Shown piece by piece: positions 1-9,279 of a DNA stretch of 63,014 nucleotides. The notes under the pieces were generated by a model that was not told the origin of the DNA, ran no database searches, and worked only from the letters and a program-made list of their open reading frames with translations. The translations under genes and the position numbers were made by a program. The stretch's first letter is position 1; every line of letters starts with the position of its first letter. Source of the DNA: Streptomyces zhaozhouensis (GTDB taxonomy: Bacteria > Actinomycetota > Actinomycetes > Streptomycetales > Streptomycetaceae); the NCBI RefSeq assembly GCF_900230195.1, contig NZ_OCNE01000028.1, forward strand, positions 1 to 63,014, written 5' to 3'.

Positions 1-171
1 CCCGCGGAGCGGGTTATTGCGCGGCAAGCCGCGCAATAGGGGTGCGTCGCCGCAAGCGGCGACGCGGTTTCCCGCGCAAGCGCGGGAAACGCATTCCGCA
101 AGCGGAATGCGAAAGCGAAGTGAAGCCTTTTCGCGCAAGCGCGAAAAGGCGGAGTCCCGCAAGCGGGACTC
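1..171. repeat. Left telomere, archetypal Streptomyces type
   Basis: The first 13 bases form the palindrome CCCGCGGAGCGGG, identical to the first palindrome of archetypal Streptomyces telomeres. Six perfect hairpins follow at 15-38, 44-65, 67-90, 91-110, 125-150 and 152-171, each with an AA loop inside GCAAGC and stems of 9-12 bp. In this class the 3' overhang left after replication folds into such hairpins, Tap binds them and Tpg primes the fill-in. A tap-tpg operon lies at 11.3-14.0 kb. The perfect start at base 1 suggests the true molecular end is present. Confidence 0.93.
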
Positions 172-522
172 TAAAAGAAGCTGGCTACGGGGAGGGTGCC
201 GTGCGCTGGTGATGCACCGTGTAGAGGCTGGGAGTTCAGGCCACCACCCCTCATCGGGTGACGCGTGAGTGAGGGGGGGAGTTGATGGGTTCGACCGCAC
301 ATCGGAGGAGAGACCCGAGAGGGTCACACGGAGGGGGCAAGCCCGACCCACACTATCACGCGATGGGCGCGTATAGAGAGTGATGCGACAGCTTGTCATG
401 CGTGGGGGTGAACGCGTACCCATGGTGATGCATCGAGGTGATGCACTGTGTATGCTCTGGTCCAGAGGCTCACCACCGGGTCCACGAATTCAGCCCCTGC
501 CCTCTCGCGAGGAGTCTTTCCC
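172..522. other. Left subtelomeric region, probable promoter of the terminal helicase
   Basis: I see no convincing gene here. The stretch holds several copies of a GTGATGCA word (near 210, 426 and 440) and the 19-base element at 219-237 that recurs inverted near the right end. The promoter of the helicase gene starting at 523 should lie in its right part, but no box is clear enough to assign. Confidence 0.5.
219..237 (+). repeat. Subtelomeric element shared by both ends (left copy)
   Basis: GTGTAGAGGCTGGGAGTTC matches, with one difference, the minus strand at 62836-62818, so the copies form an inverted pair about 0.2 kb from each end. A second shared word, CTGGCTACGGG, is at about 181-191 here and on the minus strand near 62740-62750. 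The order of the two words is reversed between the ends. The telomeric hairpins themselves are unrelated. Confidence 0.6.
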
Positions 523-3030
523 ATGGCTATGTCGAGACGCGATCTCCGAAATCATCAGATCGAGGCTGTTGACGCCATTGTGCGCGGTTTCGATATCCCT
601 CCAAACGGAATCCCTGCAAATGGCTTTCGGGGGCAGGTCATTTCCGCGTGTGGTACGGGAAAAACTATCATGGCGGCGTTCGCCGCGAGGGAGATGCTGC
701 CGCGCGGACGCATTCTGGTGGTGGTGCCGACGTTGGATCTGCTGTCCCAGACGGTGCGGGAGTGGCGGCGGGTCGGGCACACCGGGCCGGCGGTGGCCGT
801 CTGCTCTCTCCAAGAGGACCCGCAGCTGTGGAACTTGGGGGTGCGCTCGACGACGAACCCGGTCCGCTTGTCGTTGTGGCACGGCACCGGCCAGGTGGTG
901 ATGTTCGCGACCTACGCCTCGCTTCCGGTGCTAGAGGAGGCGTTCGAGGGGGGCTACGGGCAGCAGCTGGCGCCGATGGACCTGGTGGTGGTGGACGAGG
1001 CGCACCGCACCTCCGGCTCCCTGGGGAAGCGGTGGGCGCGGGTGCACGATCAGGAAGCGATCCCGGCAGCCCGCCGGCTGTACCTGACGGCGACGCCGCG
1101 GATCTGGCAGGAGCGGGCCCCGCACTGGGAGGTGGCGGAGGGGGTCCGCGATCCGTTGCCGAAGGAGTTGGCCGCGAGCATGGACGACGAGGCCGTGTTC
1201 GGGCCGGTCCTCTACAAGCTGTCGTTGGCCTCCGCGGTCACCCGGGGCCTGTTGGCGCGGTACCAGATCATCGTGTTGGAGCTCCAAGACCCGGTGGTCA
1301 CGCCCGCGCGGCTGATGAGTGAGGAACGGCACGACGAAGAGGTGCGCGGGCAGCGGTTGGCGGCCTTGCAGGCCGGCCTGCTGCGGACCATGGCCGAGCA
1401 CAACCTCGGCACATGCATCACCTTCCACCACCGGACCATCGAGGCGCAGGCGTTCGCCGAGGGCCTGGAGGCGGTCGCGGGCAAGCTCCACGCCGACCAG
1501 TCCCAGACGTACCCGAAGAAGATCTGGGCGGACTGGCTGTGTGGCGAGCACGAGCCTGAGCGCCGGCAGCCGGTGCTGGCCGAGTTCGGGTCCACCGCGC
1601 GGCGCGCGGTGCTGTCCAACTGCCGCGTCCTCGGCGAGGGCGTCGACATCCGGGCGGTGGACAGCGTCGCCCTGATCGACCCGAAGGGCGCGCCGCACGA
1701 CATCGTCCAGGCCATCGGCCGCGCTCTGCGGCAAAAGCCCGGGCAGGGGAAAGTCGCTTCGCTGATTGTGCCGGTCTTTCTCCAGCCCGATGAAGCTCCG
1801 GAGGATATGTTCACCTCCAGCTCGTACCGGCCGCTGGTCAAGGTACTGGCAGGGCTGCGGGCTCATGATGAGGAAGCTGTGGAACTGCTCGCCATTCCAC
1901 AGGAACGGCAGAAGGCCATGGTGAAGCCGTCGATCTTCATCGGTCCGAAACCAGAGGAAGGCGAAGATGAATCTCGTCTGTTGCTGCGTTTCGCGGCGCG
2001 GCGTGACCCGGCGATGGTCGCGCGGTGGGTCAGCTTCAACGTGATCGATACCGAGCGTCAGGACTGGGCCCGCGGTTGGGAAGCCCTCCGCCGGTACGTC
2101 GAACGCGAGCAGCACGCCCGCGTCCCCTACGGCCACCGCGAGGGCGCCTTCCCCCTGGGGCAGTGGGTCGCGGAACAGCGGCGCGCCTACCGGGCCGGGG
2201 AGATGAGCAGCCAGCGGGCCCGCCGGCTGGAAGACCTCCAGATGGTGTGGTCCGAGGTCGACGAGCGGTTCCAGGAGAACCTGGCCGCCGCGCGGGCGTA
2301 CTACGAGCAGCGCTTGACCCTCTGCGCTCCGAGGACCGCCGTAGCCCTCGACAAGCCCGTAGGACAGTGGCTGAGCAACCTGCGCCGACCCGGCGCGTTG
2401 GACGGGCACCCCGAGTGGGAGACGGCGCTGCGCGCGATCGACCCGCACTGGAACCCGGCCTGGCCGGCGAGCTGGCAACGCCACTACGCCGCCCTCCAGG
2501 ACCTCATCGCCGAGGAGACCGGCCCGATCCACGTCGATCCCGGAGTCACCGTCCACGGCATGGACATCGGGCGCTGGTTGACCAAGCAGACCCAGCCCAC
2601 GGTGTGGGCGAAGCTCCTCCCCGGCCAGCGGGAGCTCCTGGAACAACTCGGGATCACCCCGCCCGCAACAACACCCGCCGTGACGCCCGCGAAGGCCGCG
2701 CCGGCCCCGGCGACGGCCGGCGAGGAAGGCACGGGGCCTACGGCTGCCGGCGGTCTGCCTGCGACCGGGAAGCGCGCCGGAGGGCGCGGCAGCGCGGCGT
2801 TCGAGCGAGGGGTAGCCGCCGCCCGCCAATACCTCGCCCGCGAAGGCCACCTCACCGTCCCCCGAGGACACACCGAGCACCTGGCCCTCGATGCCGGCGC
2901 CGACGACGGAGACGGCCAGGAGCCGCAGACCGTCGCGGTGAAGCTGGGCGTCTGGCGCTCCAACATGCGCAGCAGGCGCCACACCCTGCCGCCCGAACAA
3001 CAAGCCGTGCTGGAGGAGTTGGGGCTGTAG
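523..3030 (+). CDS. Terminal DEAH-box helicase with helicase-associated (HA) domains
   Basis: An 835-residue superfamily 2 helicase. In order it shows Walker A (ACGTGKT, about residue 44), the DEAH box (VVVDEAHRT), motif III (TATPR) and motif VI (QAIGRALRQ). Charged repeats follow that look like the HA domain (WEALRRYVEREQHARVPYGH, and a second copy at the C-terminus). ATG 523 is preferred over 448 because GAGGAG at 509-514 is well spaced. Large helicases of this kind are often the outermost gene of Streptomyces linear replicons, and one reported role is in conjugal transfer of linear DNA. That role is inferred here from position. Confidence 0.88.
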   Translation: MAMSRRDLRNHQIEAVDAIVRGFDIPPNGIPANGFRGQVISACGTGKTIMAAFAAREMLPRGRILVVVPTLDLLSQTVREWRRVGHTGPAVAVCSLQEDPQLWNLGVRSTTNPVRLSLWHGTGQVVMFATYASLPVLEEAFEGGYGQQLAPMDLVVVDEAHRTSGSLGKRWARVHDQEAIPAARRLYLTATPRIWQERAPHWEVAEGVRDPLPKELAASMDDEAVFGPVLYKLSLASAVTRGLLARYQIIVLELQDPVVTPARLMSEERHDEEVRGQRLAALQAGLLRTMAEHNLGTCITFHHRTIEAQAFAEGLEAVAGKLHADQSQTYPKKIWADWLCGEHEPERRQPVLAEFGSTARRAVLSNCRVLGEGVDIRAVDSVALIDPKGAPHDIVQAIGRALRQKPGQGKVASLIVPVFLQPDEAPEDMFTSSSYRPLVKVLAGLRAHDEEAVELLAIPQERQKAMVKPSIFIGPKPEEGEDESRLLLRFAARRDPAMVARWVSFNVIDTERQDWARGWEALRRYVEREQHARVPYGHREGAFPLGQWVAEQRRAYRAGEMSSQRARRLEDLQMVWSEVDERFQENLAAARAYYEQRLTLCAPRTAVALDKPVGQWLSNLRRPGALDGHPEWETALRAIDPHWNPAWPASWQRHYAALQDLIAEETGPIHVDPGVTVHGMDIGRWLTKQTQPTVWAKLLPGQRELLEQLGITPPATTPAVTPAKAAPAPATAGEEGTGPTAAGGLPATGKRAGGRGSAAFERGVAAARQYLAREGHLTVPRGHTEHLALDAGADDGDGQEPQTVAVKLGVWRSNMRSRRHTLPPEQQAVLEELGL

Positions 3031-3201
3031 GACCAAGCGCTGCGCGCGCCCCTGCATCCCCGTTGAACCAGGGGCTGCACCGAGTTTCAGTTGCGGTGGC
3101 CGCTCCTCGGATGCAGCGGGTGGGATGCGGCGAGGGAAAGCTGGGAGGGCACGCGGTCGCGGCACACTCAGCCCACCAGCGCGTAGACGAGGAGAAGTGT
3201 G

Positions 3202-3699
3202 ATGCCCAAGATGACTGACGCCCAGGCCCTGCACGGCTACGACGCCGAGAGCAACACCGTCCGGGTCGGGCAGCACGACCTGTCGCGGCTGCTGCTGATG
3301 TTCCGTTCGCTGGTCCGTGAACAGGCTCCCGACAGCTGGGCCCACATGGAGGACTACGACCTGTCCTTCGAGCGGCTGGCAGACGCCGTCGATGCCGGCG
3401 CCGAAGCGCGGCAGGGCGCTCGCTGGAAGGGACCTGACCTCCGGATGCGCTGTACCACCACCGAAGCGGTGTACGCGTGGCCAGAGGGCGCGCCCTACGA
3501 CGGCGGGACCACGGGCACGTGGGATGTTCCGGGCCACGGCTCCCATGCGATCTCCGATGAGGGTGGGGGCCTGCTCATGGCGTTGTGTGGCTTCAGGTGG
3601 GCGGAAGAGGAAGGCCAGCGGGTGGAGGGCTTGCCCGACTGTGGGGAATGCCGGCGCGAGGTCCAACTGGGCGCCGTACGTCCCCACAGGGGCTGGTGA
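3202..3699 (+). CDS. Hypothetical protein
   Basis: 165 residues, soluble and acidic, not recognised. The tail CGFRWAEEEGQ...LPDCGECRREV contains a CxxC pair that could bind metal. GAGGAG at 3189-3194 sits 7 bases before ATG 3202; a GTG at 3199 is the alternative. It lies alone between the helicase and a convergent gene. Confidence 0.6.
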   Translation: MPKMTDAQALHGYDAESNTVRVGQHDLSRLLLMFRSLVREQAPDSWAHMEDYDLSFERLADAVDAGAEARQGARWKGPDLRMRCTTTEAVYAWPEGAPYDGGTTGTWDVPGHGSHAISDEGGGLLMALCGFRWAEEEGQRVEGLPDCGECRREVQLGAVRPHRGW

Positions 3700-3718
3700 G
3701 TCGCGGGCCAGAGGGCCT

Positions 3719-4228
3719 CTATGGGGTGGCGGCGCCCTGTCGCAGGGCCAGCCTCGTCTGTGCGTAGGTGTGGAGGCGGTCGACCAGCGCGCGTAGTAGG
3801 GCGGGGTCGGCGCAGCACACATTGGCCAGGGCGGGAGTGCCGTTGCGAGTGGTCGGGTAGCGGCCTTCGTCGCCGGCGGAATCGCAGGCGTCGAGGTCGC
3901 GGATGAACGCGACCAGGTCGTTCTCCTCGCTCCCGCCGGCCAGGAGGTCGTCGCCGGCTTCGGCGAGGCTTTCCAAGAGTTGGTCCAGGCGGTGGGTGAA
4001 CCGGTAGGGGCTGGTGTGAAGGGCCTTCAGGGTCAACTCGGCGAGTTGCCGGGCGAGGAAGAACGCCGGCTGGGGCGCGGAGCGTTCGATCGCGGCGACT
4101 GCGGCCTGGTGGTACTCCGCGAGAGTCTCCTCCGGCGCGCTCACGCAGTGGGTGCGCGACAGACACAGCGTGTGCGCCACGCTGTCGTGGTCGGCGTCAA
4201 GTCGACCGAACGGGCTTGCATAGCTCAT
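3719..4228 (-). CDS. Helical protein of unknown function, possibly HEPN-like
   Basis: About 169 residues from ATG 4228. The middle (TLAEYHQAAVAAIERSAPQP, then a stretch ending in KALHTSP) is mostly helical and recalls HEPN-like folds. The RxxxxH signature of active HEPN RNases is not obvious, so no enzymatic role is claimed. It is convergent with the upstream gene. Confidence 0.55.
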   Translation of the reverse strand: MSYASPFGRLDADHDSVAHTLCLSRTHCVSAPEETLAEYHQAAVAAIERSAPQPAFFLARQLAELTLKALHTSPYRFTHRLDQLLESLAEAGDDLLAGGSEENDLVAFIRDLDACDSAGDEGRYPTTRNGTPALANVCCADPALLRALVDRLHTYAQTRLALRQGAATP

Positions 4229-4393
4229 GAGCAGCAATTATTGCTCTTTGCGACGGGCCGAGCGAACGGGTATCTCCGCTCGCGACAACACGAGTTGGCT
4301 ACCACGGAGGACGGCGTCGCCGGCGTTGCACTGGGGGCGCCCGCCGCACCGTTGGTGTACAGCTCGGCGCCTCACGCAGTTCTCGAATCGTTC

Positions 4394-4855
4394 TCACGTC
4401 GGCGGGGAGCAGATCGAGCAGCGCGCAGTCCGGCCAGACGCGGCGGCCTCGCGTACCTGCTCGGCGGTCGCCGGCCGGAGCGGCCCCTGGCCGGCGGCGC
4501 AATCTCCCCGGTGCACTACCAACTCGGGCGCGTCGGGGCTCGGGTTGAGGACGTCTTCGAGGACCCAGCGCGGGCGGGCGGCAGTTCCTTGGGCCGGTTC
4601 GGTGACCACCTCGTCGTAGTCCTGCCCCTTCAGCGGGGTGCACACGTGCGCGGGTGCCCACCACTCCACCGTGAACGGTTCCGCGAGCAGGCGGTCACCG
4701 GGCAGGTGGGTAGCGGACCAGAGCGGGAGCGTGAGCCGGTACCACCAACCGCCGTCACCCAGGCCGGACTCGCGGCGCCGGGCGTGGACGACGGCGTAGA
4801 CCTGCTGCCCATCGGGGAGGACCACGCGGACGCGGGGACCATCCGCCGTCGTCAG
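4394..4855 (-). CDS. Hypothetical protein with a C-terminal CxxC motif; intact relative of a fragment at 24.4 kb
   Basis: The coding signal begins near ADGPRVRVVLPDGQQVYAVV and ends RTARCSICSPPT, with WWAPAHVC and VVHRGDC before it. Cysteines at both places suggest a small metal-binding protein. The start is unresolved: CTG 4855 follows GGGAGGAG directly and GTG 4825 is the next in-frame choice. It lies just downstream of the gene at 4881-5282. The block DGPRVxVVLPDGQ recurs in a broken gene at 24436-24606, so this locus was duplicated. I do not recognise the family with confidence. Confidence 0.6.
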   Translation of the reverse strand: MTTADGPRVRVVLPDGQQVYAVVHARRRESGLGDGGWWYRLTLPLWSATHLPGDRLLAEPFTVEWWAPAHVCTPLKGQDYDEVVTEPAQGTAARPRWVLEDVLNPSPDAPELVVHRGDCAAGQGPLRPATAEQVREAAASGRTARCSICSPPT

Positions 4856-4880
4856 CTCCTCCCTGCGCGTTCCCTGCGAC

Positions 4881-5282
4881 TCACAACGGTGGTGGACGGC
4901 CGGGAGTCCGAATGCCCCGCCACCCGGGGCCCAGCCCTCGACGCGGAGACCGAGCCACAGGCACCCCGTTGACCGCCGGCCGGCTCGATGCCGGCCTCGG
5001 CAGCGCCGCCTCCTGGACCAGCCGCCGCATCTCGGCGGTGCCGGCCGTGACCGGTGCCAGCGCAGCCACCGCGGCCGGGCCCAGCTGCCCCAGGGCCTCG
5101 GCCACGATGTCGACGGCCGCCAGAGCCTCCTCGACGGCCGGCGGCGTCCACCGGGCAGTCGAGTCCGCCAGCTCACACGCCCGATCGGCGAACTCTTCGG
5201 CTTGCGCGCGCAGATCCTCGTCCGCCTGCTCCCGACGCCGGTCGGTATGGAGCTGGAGGGACACCTCGCTGTTGGACGTCAT
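4881..5282 (-). CDS. Hypothetical helical protein
   Basis: 133 residues from ATG 5282 (MTSNSEVSLQLHTDRRREQA). An amphipathic, Ala/Glu-rich helical region runs through about residue 80 and a Pro/Arg-rich tail follows. It ends 25 bases before the next leftward gene, so the two are probably cotranscribed. Not recognised. Confidence 0.6.
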   Translation of the reverse strand: MTSNSEVSLQLHTDRRREQADEDLRAQAEEFADRACELADSTARWTPPAVEEALAAVDIVAEALGQLGPAAVAALAPVTAGTAEMRRLVQEAALPRPASSRPAVNGVPVARSPRRGLGPGWRGIRTPGRPPPL

Positions 5283-5427
5283 ACCCGGCCCAACGAGACC
5301 ACTCGCCCCGGGTGGCGGACCGGCCACCCGGCCCCGCGTGCGCACCACCGGCGGCCGCCCCAACCTCCGGGCAGGTGCGCGCCCCGGCCCCGTACCCGGG
5401 CCGGGAAACCGCTCGGGTGGGTGAAAC

Positions 5428-5463
5428 GCTCCGGCCGGCCGTCACTTCCCGGCCGGCCGGAGC
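5428..5463. promoter_or_regulatory. Perfect 13-bp hairpin in front of the HNH nuclease gene
   Basis: GCTCCGGCCGGCC at 5428-5440 pairs with 5451-5463 around a 10-base loop, ending 12 bases before the nuclease ATG. It lies between divergent genes. It could be an operator, a transcript-end barrier or a structure that limits translation. It is absent in front of the broken nuclease copy at 25.6 kb. Confidence 0.5.
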
Positions 5464-5475
5464 GGTAGACGGGGC

Positions 5476-6162
5476 ATGCGCACCCCTTCTACCGCCCTGC
5501 TACGGGCCGCCATCGCAGCCGCCGCTGTCGTGCCCGCCCTCGTCCTGGTGCCCGCCCCCACTGCGGCCGCCGCGCCGGGCGACACCGTCACCGCCCCGCT
5601 TTCCCAACTCATCAGCCAGCTGCCCGTCCAGGACGAGGACCGCACGGGCTACGACCGCGACGCCTTCAAGCACTGGGTGGACGCCGACCGCGACGGATGC
5701 AACGCCCGCGCCGAGACCCTCTTGGAGGAGGCCGTCGTCGCCCCCGAGGTGACCGGCCGGTGCTCGATCACGCCCAACACGGGCGAGTGGCTGTCCTGGT
5801 ACGACGAGGTCACCGTGACGAGCGCAGGCTCCCTCGACATCGACCACATGGTCCCCCTCGCGGAAGCCTGGGACTCGGGCGCCAGCGAGTGGACCGCGAC
5901 CGAGCGGGAGGAATACGCCAACGATCTCGGTGACGAGAGGTCGCTGGTAGCGGTGACCGCGCGGTCCAACCGATCCAAGGGCGACAAGGACCCTGCCGAG
6001 TGGCTGCCGCCCGCGGACTCCGCGACCTGCCGGTACGTCACCGACTGGGTCACCATCAAGACCCGCTGGGACCTGGCCATCGACAACACCGAGCTGACCG
6101 CGATCAACGAGACCGCCGCCGGCTGCGAAGACCAGGCCGTCACCGTGGAACTCGCCCGATGA
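5476..6162 (+). CDS. Secreted HNH-family nuclease
   Basis: 228 residues. An N-terminal signal peptide (Arg, then AAIAAAAVVPALVLV, with Ala-rich cleavage near residue 34) implies export. LDIDHMVPLAEAWDSG near residue 120 is the DxDHxxP core of the secreted HNH/DUF1524-like nucleases common in actinomycetes. NDLGDERSLVAVTARSNRSK continues the family pattern. It probably cuts extracellular nucleic acid. A hairpin at 6167-6204 closes the gene. An internally deleted copy lies at 25585-25827. Confidence 0.82.
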   Translation: MRTPSTALLRAAIAAAAVVPALVLVPAPTAAAAPGDTVTAPLSQLISQLPVQDEDRTGYDRDAFKHWVDADRDGCNARAETLLEEAVVAPEVTGRCSITPNTGEWLSWYDEVTVTSAGSLDIDHMVPLAEAWDSGASEWTATEREEYANDLGDERSLVAVTARSNRSKGDKDPAEWLPPADSATCRYVTDWVTIKTRWDLAIDNTELTAINETAAGCEDQAVTVELAR

Positions 6163-6166
6163 CCGT

Positions 6167-6204
6167 GCTCGGGTGCCGGCCGTCGGGATGGCCGGCACCC
6201 GAGC
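6167..6204. terminator. Bidirectional terminator hairpin
   Basis: A 15-bp perfect stem (6167-6181 with 6190-6204) lies between the convergent HNH nuclease and pentapeptide-repeat genes and can end transcripts from both sides. Confidence 0.75.
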
Positions 6205-6252
6205 CCCGTCCGAGATCCAGCGGCGGACTTGGCCCGCGAGGCGGGCTCTTGG

Positions 6253-8241
6253 TCAGCGTTTGATGCGTCCGCGGACGGCCAGGACAGCCAGGGCGAGGAG
6301 AGTAGGTTCGAGGAGGCGGGAGGTCATCTCGATGTAGGTGCCGGCGGTGGTGAGGTCCTGTCCGCTGGAGCGGAAGACCACGGAGTTGAGCGTGATGCTC
6401 AGGGCCTTCTCGAAGCGGTCGCTGGTGAATCTGTCGCCGGTGGGGTTTTGCGGGGGTTGTTTGTCGATGGTGAGGGTGACCTCGCCTCCGCTGGGTGGGA
6501 CGGTGCCGGTGGCTTCCTGTTTCGGGGAGGAGGCCGGCAGGCCGAAGCCCATCAGCAGAACGATCGTGGCGAGCATGGATACGGCAAGCCAGCCCAGGGC
6601 GCGGGAGGCGCGTAGGCCGTAGCCGGACAGCAGCCAGTACCCCCACAGCAGGGCGCGTTCCACTCGTGGGGTGCCGGTGTGGTCGTGGCGGCGCATCTCG
6701 CATTCGCCGTAGTAGAAATCAGCGGCGCCGGGCTCGTTTTTGCTGTCCTCGAAGGCCTTTCGGAGCTGCCGGTACAGGGGGGCGACGTCGTCTGGGTCGG
6801 GAGTGAGTTCCGGGTCGGGGTGGTCCGAGCCCGGACGCCACCGGTCGGTCGGCGGCGTTACTCCTGGAGGCGGGGGTGGCTGGCCGGCGGTCTGGGCTCG
6901 CCAGTGGTGTTCCTCAGCGAGTACACGCCGGCGTGTCCAGCGCACCGGCCGTATGCCTTGGAGGTGCCAGCCGGTGGGCGGTGACGCGAAGACCGTGCGG
7001 CCTTCGAGACGGAGCTGGTCGAGGTGGAAGGCCCCAGAGAACAGACAGTCGGACAAGTCTGTATCGGTCAGTACCAGCAGCGCAGCGTCCACGCCCTGCA
7101 CCGACACCACGCGTACCCCTGCGGGGTCGGTCAGCGGACCCTCATCCACCAGCCTGCCCTCTGCCGAGGTGAAGGGGGCGGGGTGGGCGGCAACCGCGAC
7201 AGGAGCCGCCAGCACCGCGTGCTTGAGATCCACGGAGGCGTAACGTAACCGTATGGTGGCGGTCGACTCCCACCGCGTCCGCATGAACAGCACCTGGCGC
7301 GCCGCAATATCCAACGTCACCGGCACCTCGAACACCGCACCCGACAGGTCCAACACCCCAACACACGTCACAGGACCCCAGAAGCTCCCCACGAACCGCG
7401 CTGCGACGAAGTCAGCGTTACCGGCGAACCACACCTCGCCGAACCAGGCGGGGCCGTCAAAGCGCGCCCCGCTGAAGCTGGCGTGATCAGAAAACCGGCT
7501 CCGCTCGAACCAGGCGCCACCAGCAAACTGCGCATCGCTGAAGCTGGCCTCGCCAGTGAACTTCGCGTCGAACAGGGCATGGGTGGTGAACTGCGCCCCG
7601 TCGAAGCTGGCCACGCCAGCGAAGCGCGCTTCGCAGAAGTTGGCGTTGCCGGTGAACTGCACCCCGCCGAAGCTGACCCTGCCAGCGAAGCGCGCTCCGT
7701 AGAAGCTCGTCTCGTCATCGAAACGCGTTCCGTAGAAGTTGGCGATGCCGGTGAACTGCACCCCGCCAAACCCTGCCTCGCCAGCGAAACGCGCCCCATA
7801 GAAGTGGGCACCGCTGGTGAACTGCACCTTGACGAACCTGGCCACGCCATCGAAACGTGCCCCATGGAAGTCGGCAGAGCCATCGAAACGTGCCCCATGG
7901 AAGTCGGCATTGCTTCCGAATCGCGCCCCGCGGAACCTGGCGTCGCCGAGGTGGGGGCGCTGTGTGGTGGGGTCTTGGAGAGCGGTCAGGAGCCGGGTCA
8001 GAAGGTCTTCGGTGAAGGTTGTACCCCGGAGGTCGATGTTAGCGCCAGGAGTCAGGCTCCTCAGGTAGATATCGCGGGAGGCCTCGCTCAGGTGAGCGAG
8101 GCAGAAGCGCATCGGGATCGCCCGGCCGGCGAAAGCAGAGACTCGGATGCCCCGGCAGCCGACAGGGTCGGTGTCCGGGTCCGCGCCGTGGGCGCAATGC
8201 GGCCATGAAGGCGTCAACGATCCGGCCGAGGATGTACTCAT
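6253..8241 (-). CDS. Pentapeptide-repeat membrane protein
   Basis: 662 residues. From about residue 95 to 290 it is built of pentapeptides centred on Phe (ARFDGSADFHGARF pattern), which fold as a right-handed quadrilateral beta-helix. A cytoplasmic region with YRQLRKAFEDSKNEPGAADF and YYGECEMRRH follows, then hydrophobic segments (ALGWLAVSMLATIVLLMGF and LLEPTLLALAVLAVRG) that place the C-terminus in the membrane. This arrangement is frequent in Streptomyces and its role is unknown. ATG 8241 has a GGAG upstream. Confidence 0.85.
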   Translation of the reverse strand: MSTSSAGSLTPSWPHCAHGADPDTDPVGCRGIRVSAFAGRAIPMRFCLAHLSEASRDIYLRSLTPGANIDLRGTTFTEDLLTRLLTALQDPTTQRPHLGDARFRGARFGSNADFHGARFDGSADFHGARFDGVARFVKVQFTSGAHFYGARFAGEAGFGGVQFTGIANFYGTRFDDETSFYGARFAGRVSFGGVQFTGNANFCEARFAGVASFDGAQFTTHALFDAKFTGEASFSDAQFAGGAWFERSRFSDHASFSGARFDGPAWFGEVWFAGNADFVAARFVGSFWGPVTCVGVLDLSGAVFEVPVTLDIAARQVLFMRTRWESTATIRLRYASVDLKHAVLAAPVAVAAHPAPFTSAEGRLVDEGPLTDPAGVRVVSVQGVDAALLVLTDTDLSDCLFSGAFHLDQLRLEGRTVFASPPTGWHLQGIRPVRWTRRRVLAEEHHWRAQTAGQPPPPPGVTPPTDRWRPGSDHPDPELTPDPDDVAPLYRQLRKAFEDSKNEPGAADFYYGECEMRRHDHTGTPRVERALLWGYWLLSGYGLRASRALGWLAVSMLATIVLLMGFGLPASSPKQEATGTVPPSGGEVTLTIDKQPPQNPTGDRFTSDRFEKALSITLNSVVFRSSGQDLTTAGTYIEMTSRLLEPTLLALAVLAVRGRIKR

Positions 8242-8324
8242 ACTGCGACGACTCCAGGGACGAGATGGCGGTGACCTTCATCGTGTTCCGTTTCTTCCCC
8301 CTGGAAACGAACGTGTGCCTGTGA

Positions 8325-8346
8325 CTGAGCGCCTCAGTTGGCCAGT
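8325..8346 (+). repeat. End repeat of the TnsA remnant, copy 1 of 3
   Basis: CTGAGCGCCTCAGTTGGCCA plus GT. Copy 2 is direct at 9256-9277 (one change). Copy 3 is inverted at 11242-11263. Copies 1 and 3 carry the CCTGTGA tip outside the repeat; copy 2 lacks it. Confidence 0.75.
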
Positions 8347-8436
8347 TGAGCACTTCGGGCGAGGCGGCGTGAGCACCGCGGCGCAGTGGACCTCGGCGGG
8401 GCGATCCCGCCGAAGCTCGGCCGCTACGATCTGCTG

Positions 8437-9210
8437 ATGTCCTGTGTCTTCTGCGGTAGATCTCCCGTCACCAAAGAGCATGTCTTCCCTCAGTGGCTGA
8501 ACCAGTATCTTCCTCCCGGGCGGCAGCAGACTGAACAGGCCCGCTATGGCGCGGGCGCCTATGAGGTGACCAGAGAGAGCTTGGGCCTGGACTTTACGGT
8601 CAAGAAGGTGTGTGCCCCGTGCAACAACGGCTGGATGTCGAAGCTTGAAGCATCCTCCAAGGGTGTCCTCGAGCCACTGATCATTCGGCAGGACCTTGAC
8701 CTCATATCCCTCCAGCGGCAACGAAAGATCGCGCTCTGGGCCACAAAAACTGCGATGATGGCCGACCAGGTTCAGCAGGAGCCCCTCCTGCCGTCCCATC
8801 AGCTCCGGAGAATGCGCACTCACCGAGCCATTCCTGGTGGGACGCGCGTCTGGCTGGGGTCCTGCCCCGAACGTAATCCCATTGTCACCAGTCACACCGT
8901 GAGGATCGACCTCACCGGTGTATCCGCTCCAGGCGCCCCCCAGCCGGTGGGGTTCTTCTGCCCCATGAAGATCGGGCACCTGTGCATCTACGTCTATTTC
9001 CCGGCCGTGGACGTCGTCATCCAGCACGCGCGTGAGTTCCACCTCTCCGTCGCCCGGATCTGGCCGCGTCGTTCCAGCGACCTACCTTTCCCCCCACCCG
9101 CCCAGCCGCAGAACGGGGAAGCCTTCGAAGCGTTGGCCGACGCGCTTCGCGAGAGTCTCTACCTCTACACACCCGAGCAGGCGGCCAAGCATGGGATCAG
9201 GGAATCCTGA
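8437..9210 (+). CDS. HNH-like zinc protein, probable transposon cargo
   Basis: 257 residues from ATG 8437. The N-terminus CVFCGRSPVTKEHVFPQWL and the downstream CAPCNNGW give a CxxC...EHV...CxxCN arrangement typical of HNH-type nuclease folds with a structural zinc. The remainder has no motif I know. An in-frame GTG at 8386 would add 17 residues, but homologous N-termini usually begin at the CxxC. It lies between two of the end repeats, so it may be cargo of the element. Confidence 0.65.
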   Translation: MSCVFCGRSPVTKEHVFPQWLNQYLPPGRQQTEQARYGAGAYEVTRESLGLDFTVKKVCAPCNNGWMSKLEASSKGVLEPLIIRQDLDLISLQRQRKIALWATKTAMMADQVQQEPLLPSHQLRRMRTHRAIPGGTRVWLGSCPERNPIVTSHTVRIDLTGVSAPGAPQPVGFFCPMKIGHLCIYVYFPAVDVVIQHAREFHLSVARIWPRRSSDLPFPPPAQPQNGEAFEALADALRESLYLYTPEQAAKHGIRES

Positions 9211-9279
9211 GGTCGGGGTCAGATCTGGCAGCAAACCCGCTCAACAAGGGTGCCTCTGAGCGCTTCAGTTGGCCAGTTA

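Noticed and set aside
931..3822. 963-residue open frame on the minus strand
   Set aside because: It is antisense to the helicase, Arg/Pro-rich and motif-free, the usual shadow of a high-GC gene.
8386..8436. Longer start (GTG 8386) for the HNH-like gene
   Set aside because: The added residues overlap the transposon-end region and lack family character; ATG 8437 fits the CxxC start.
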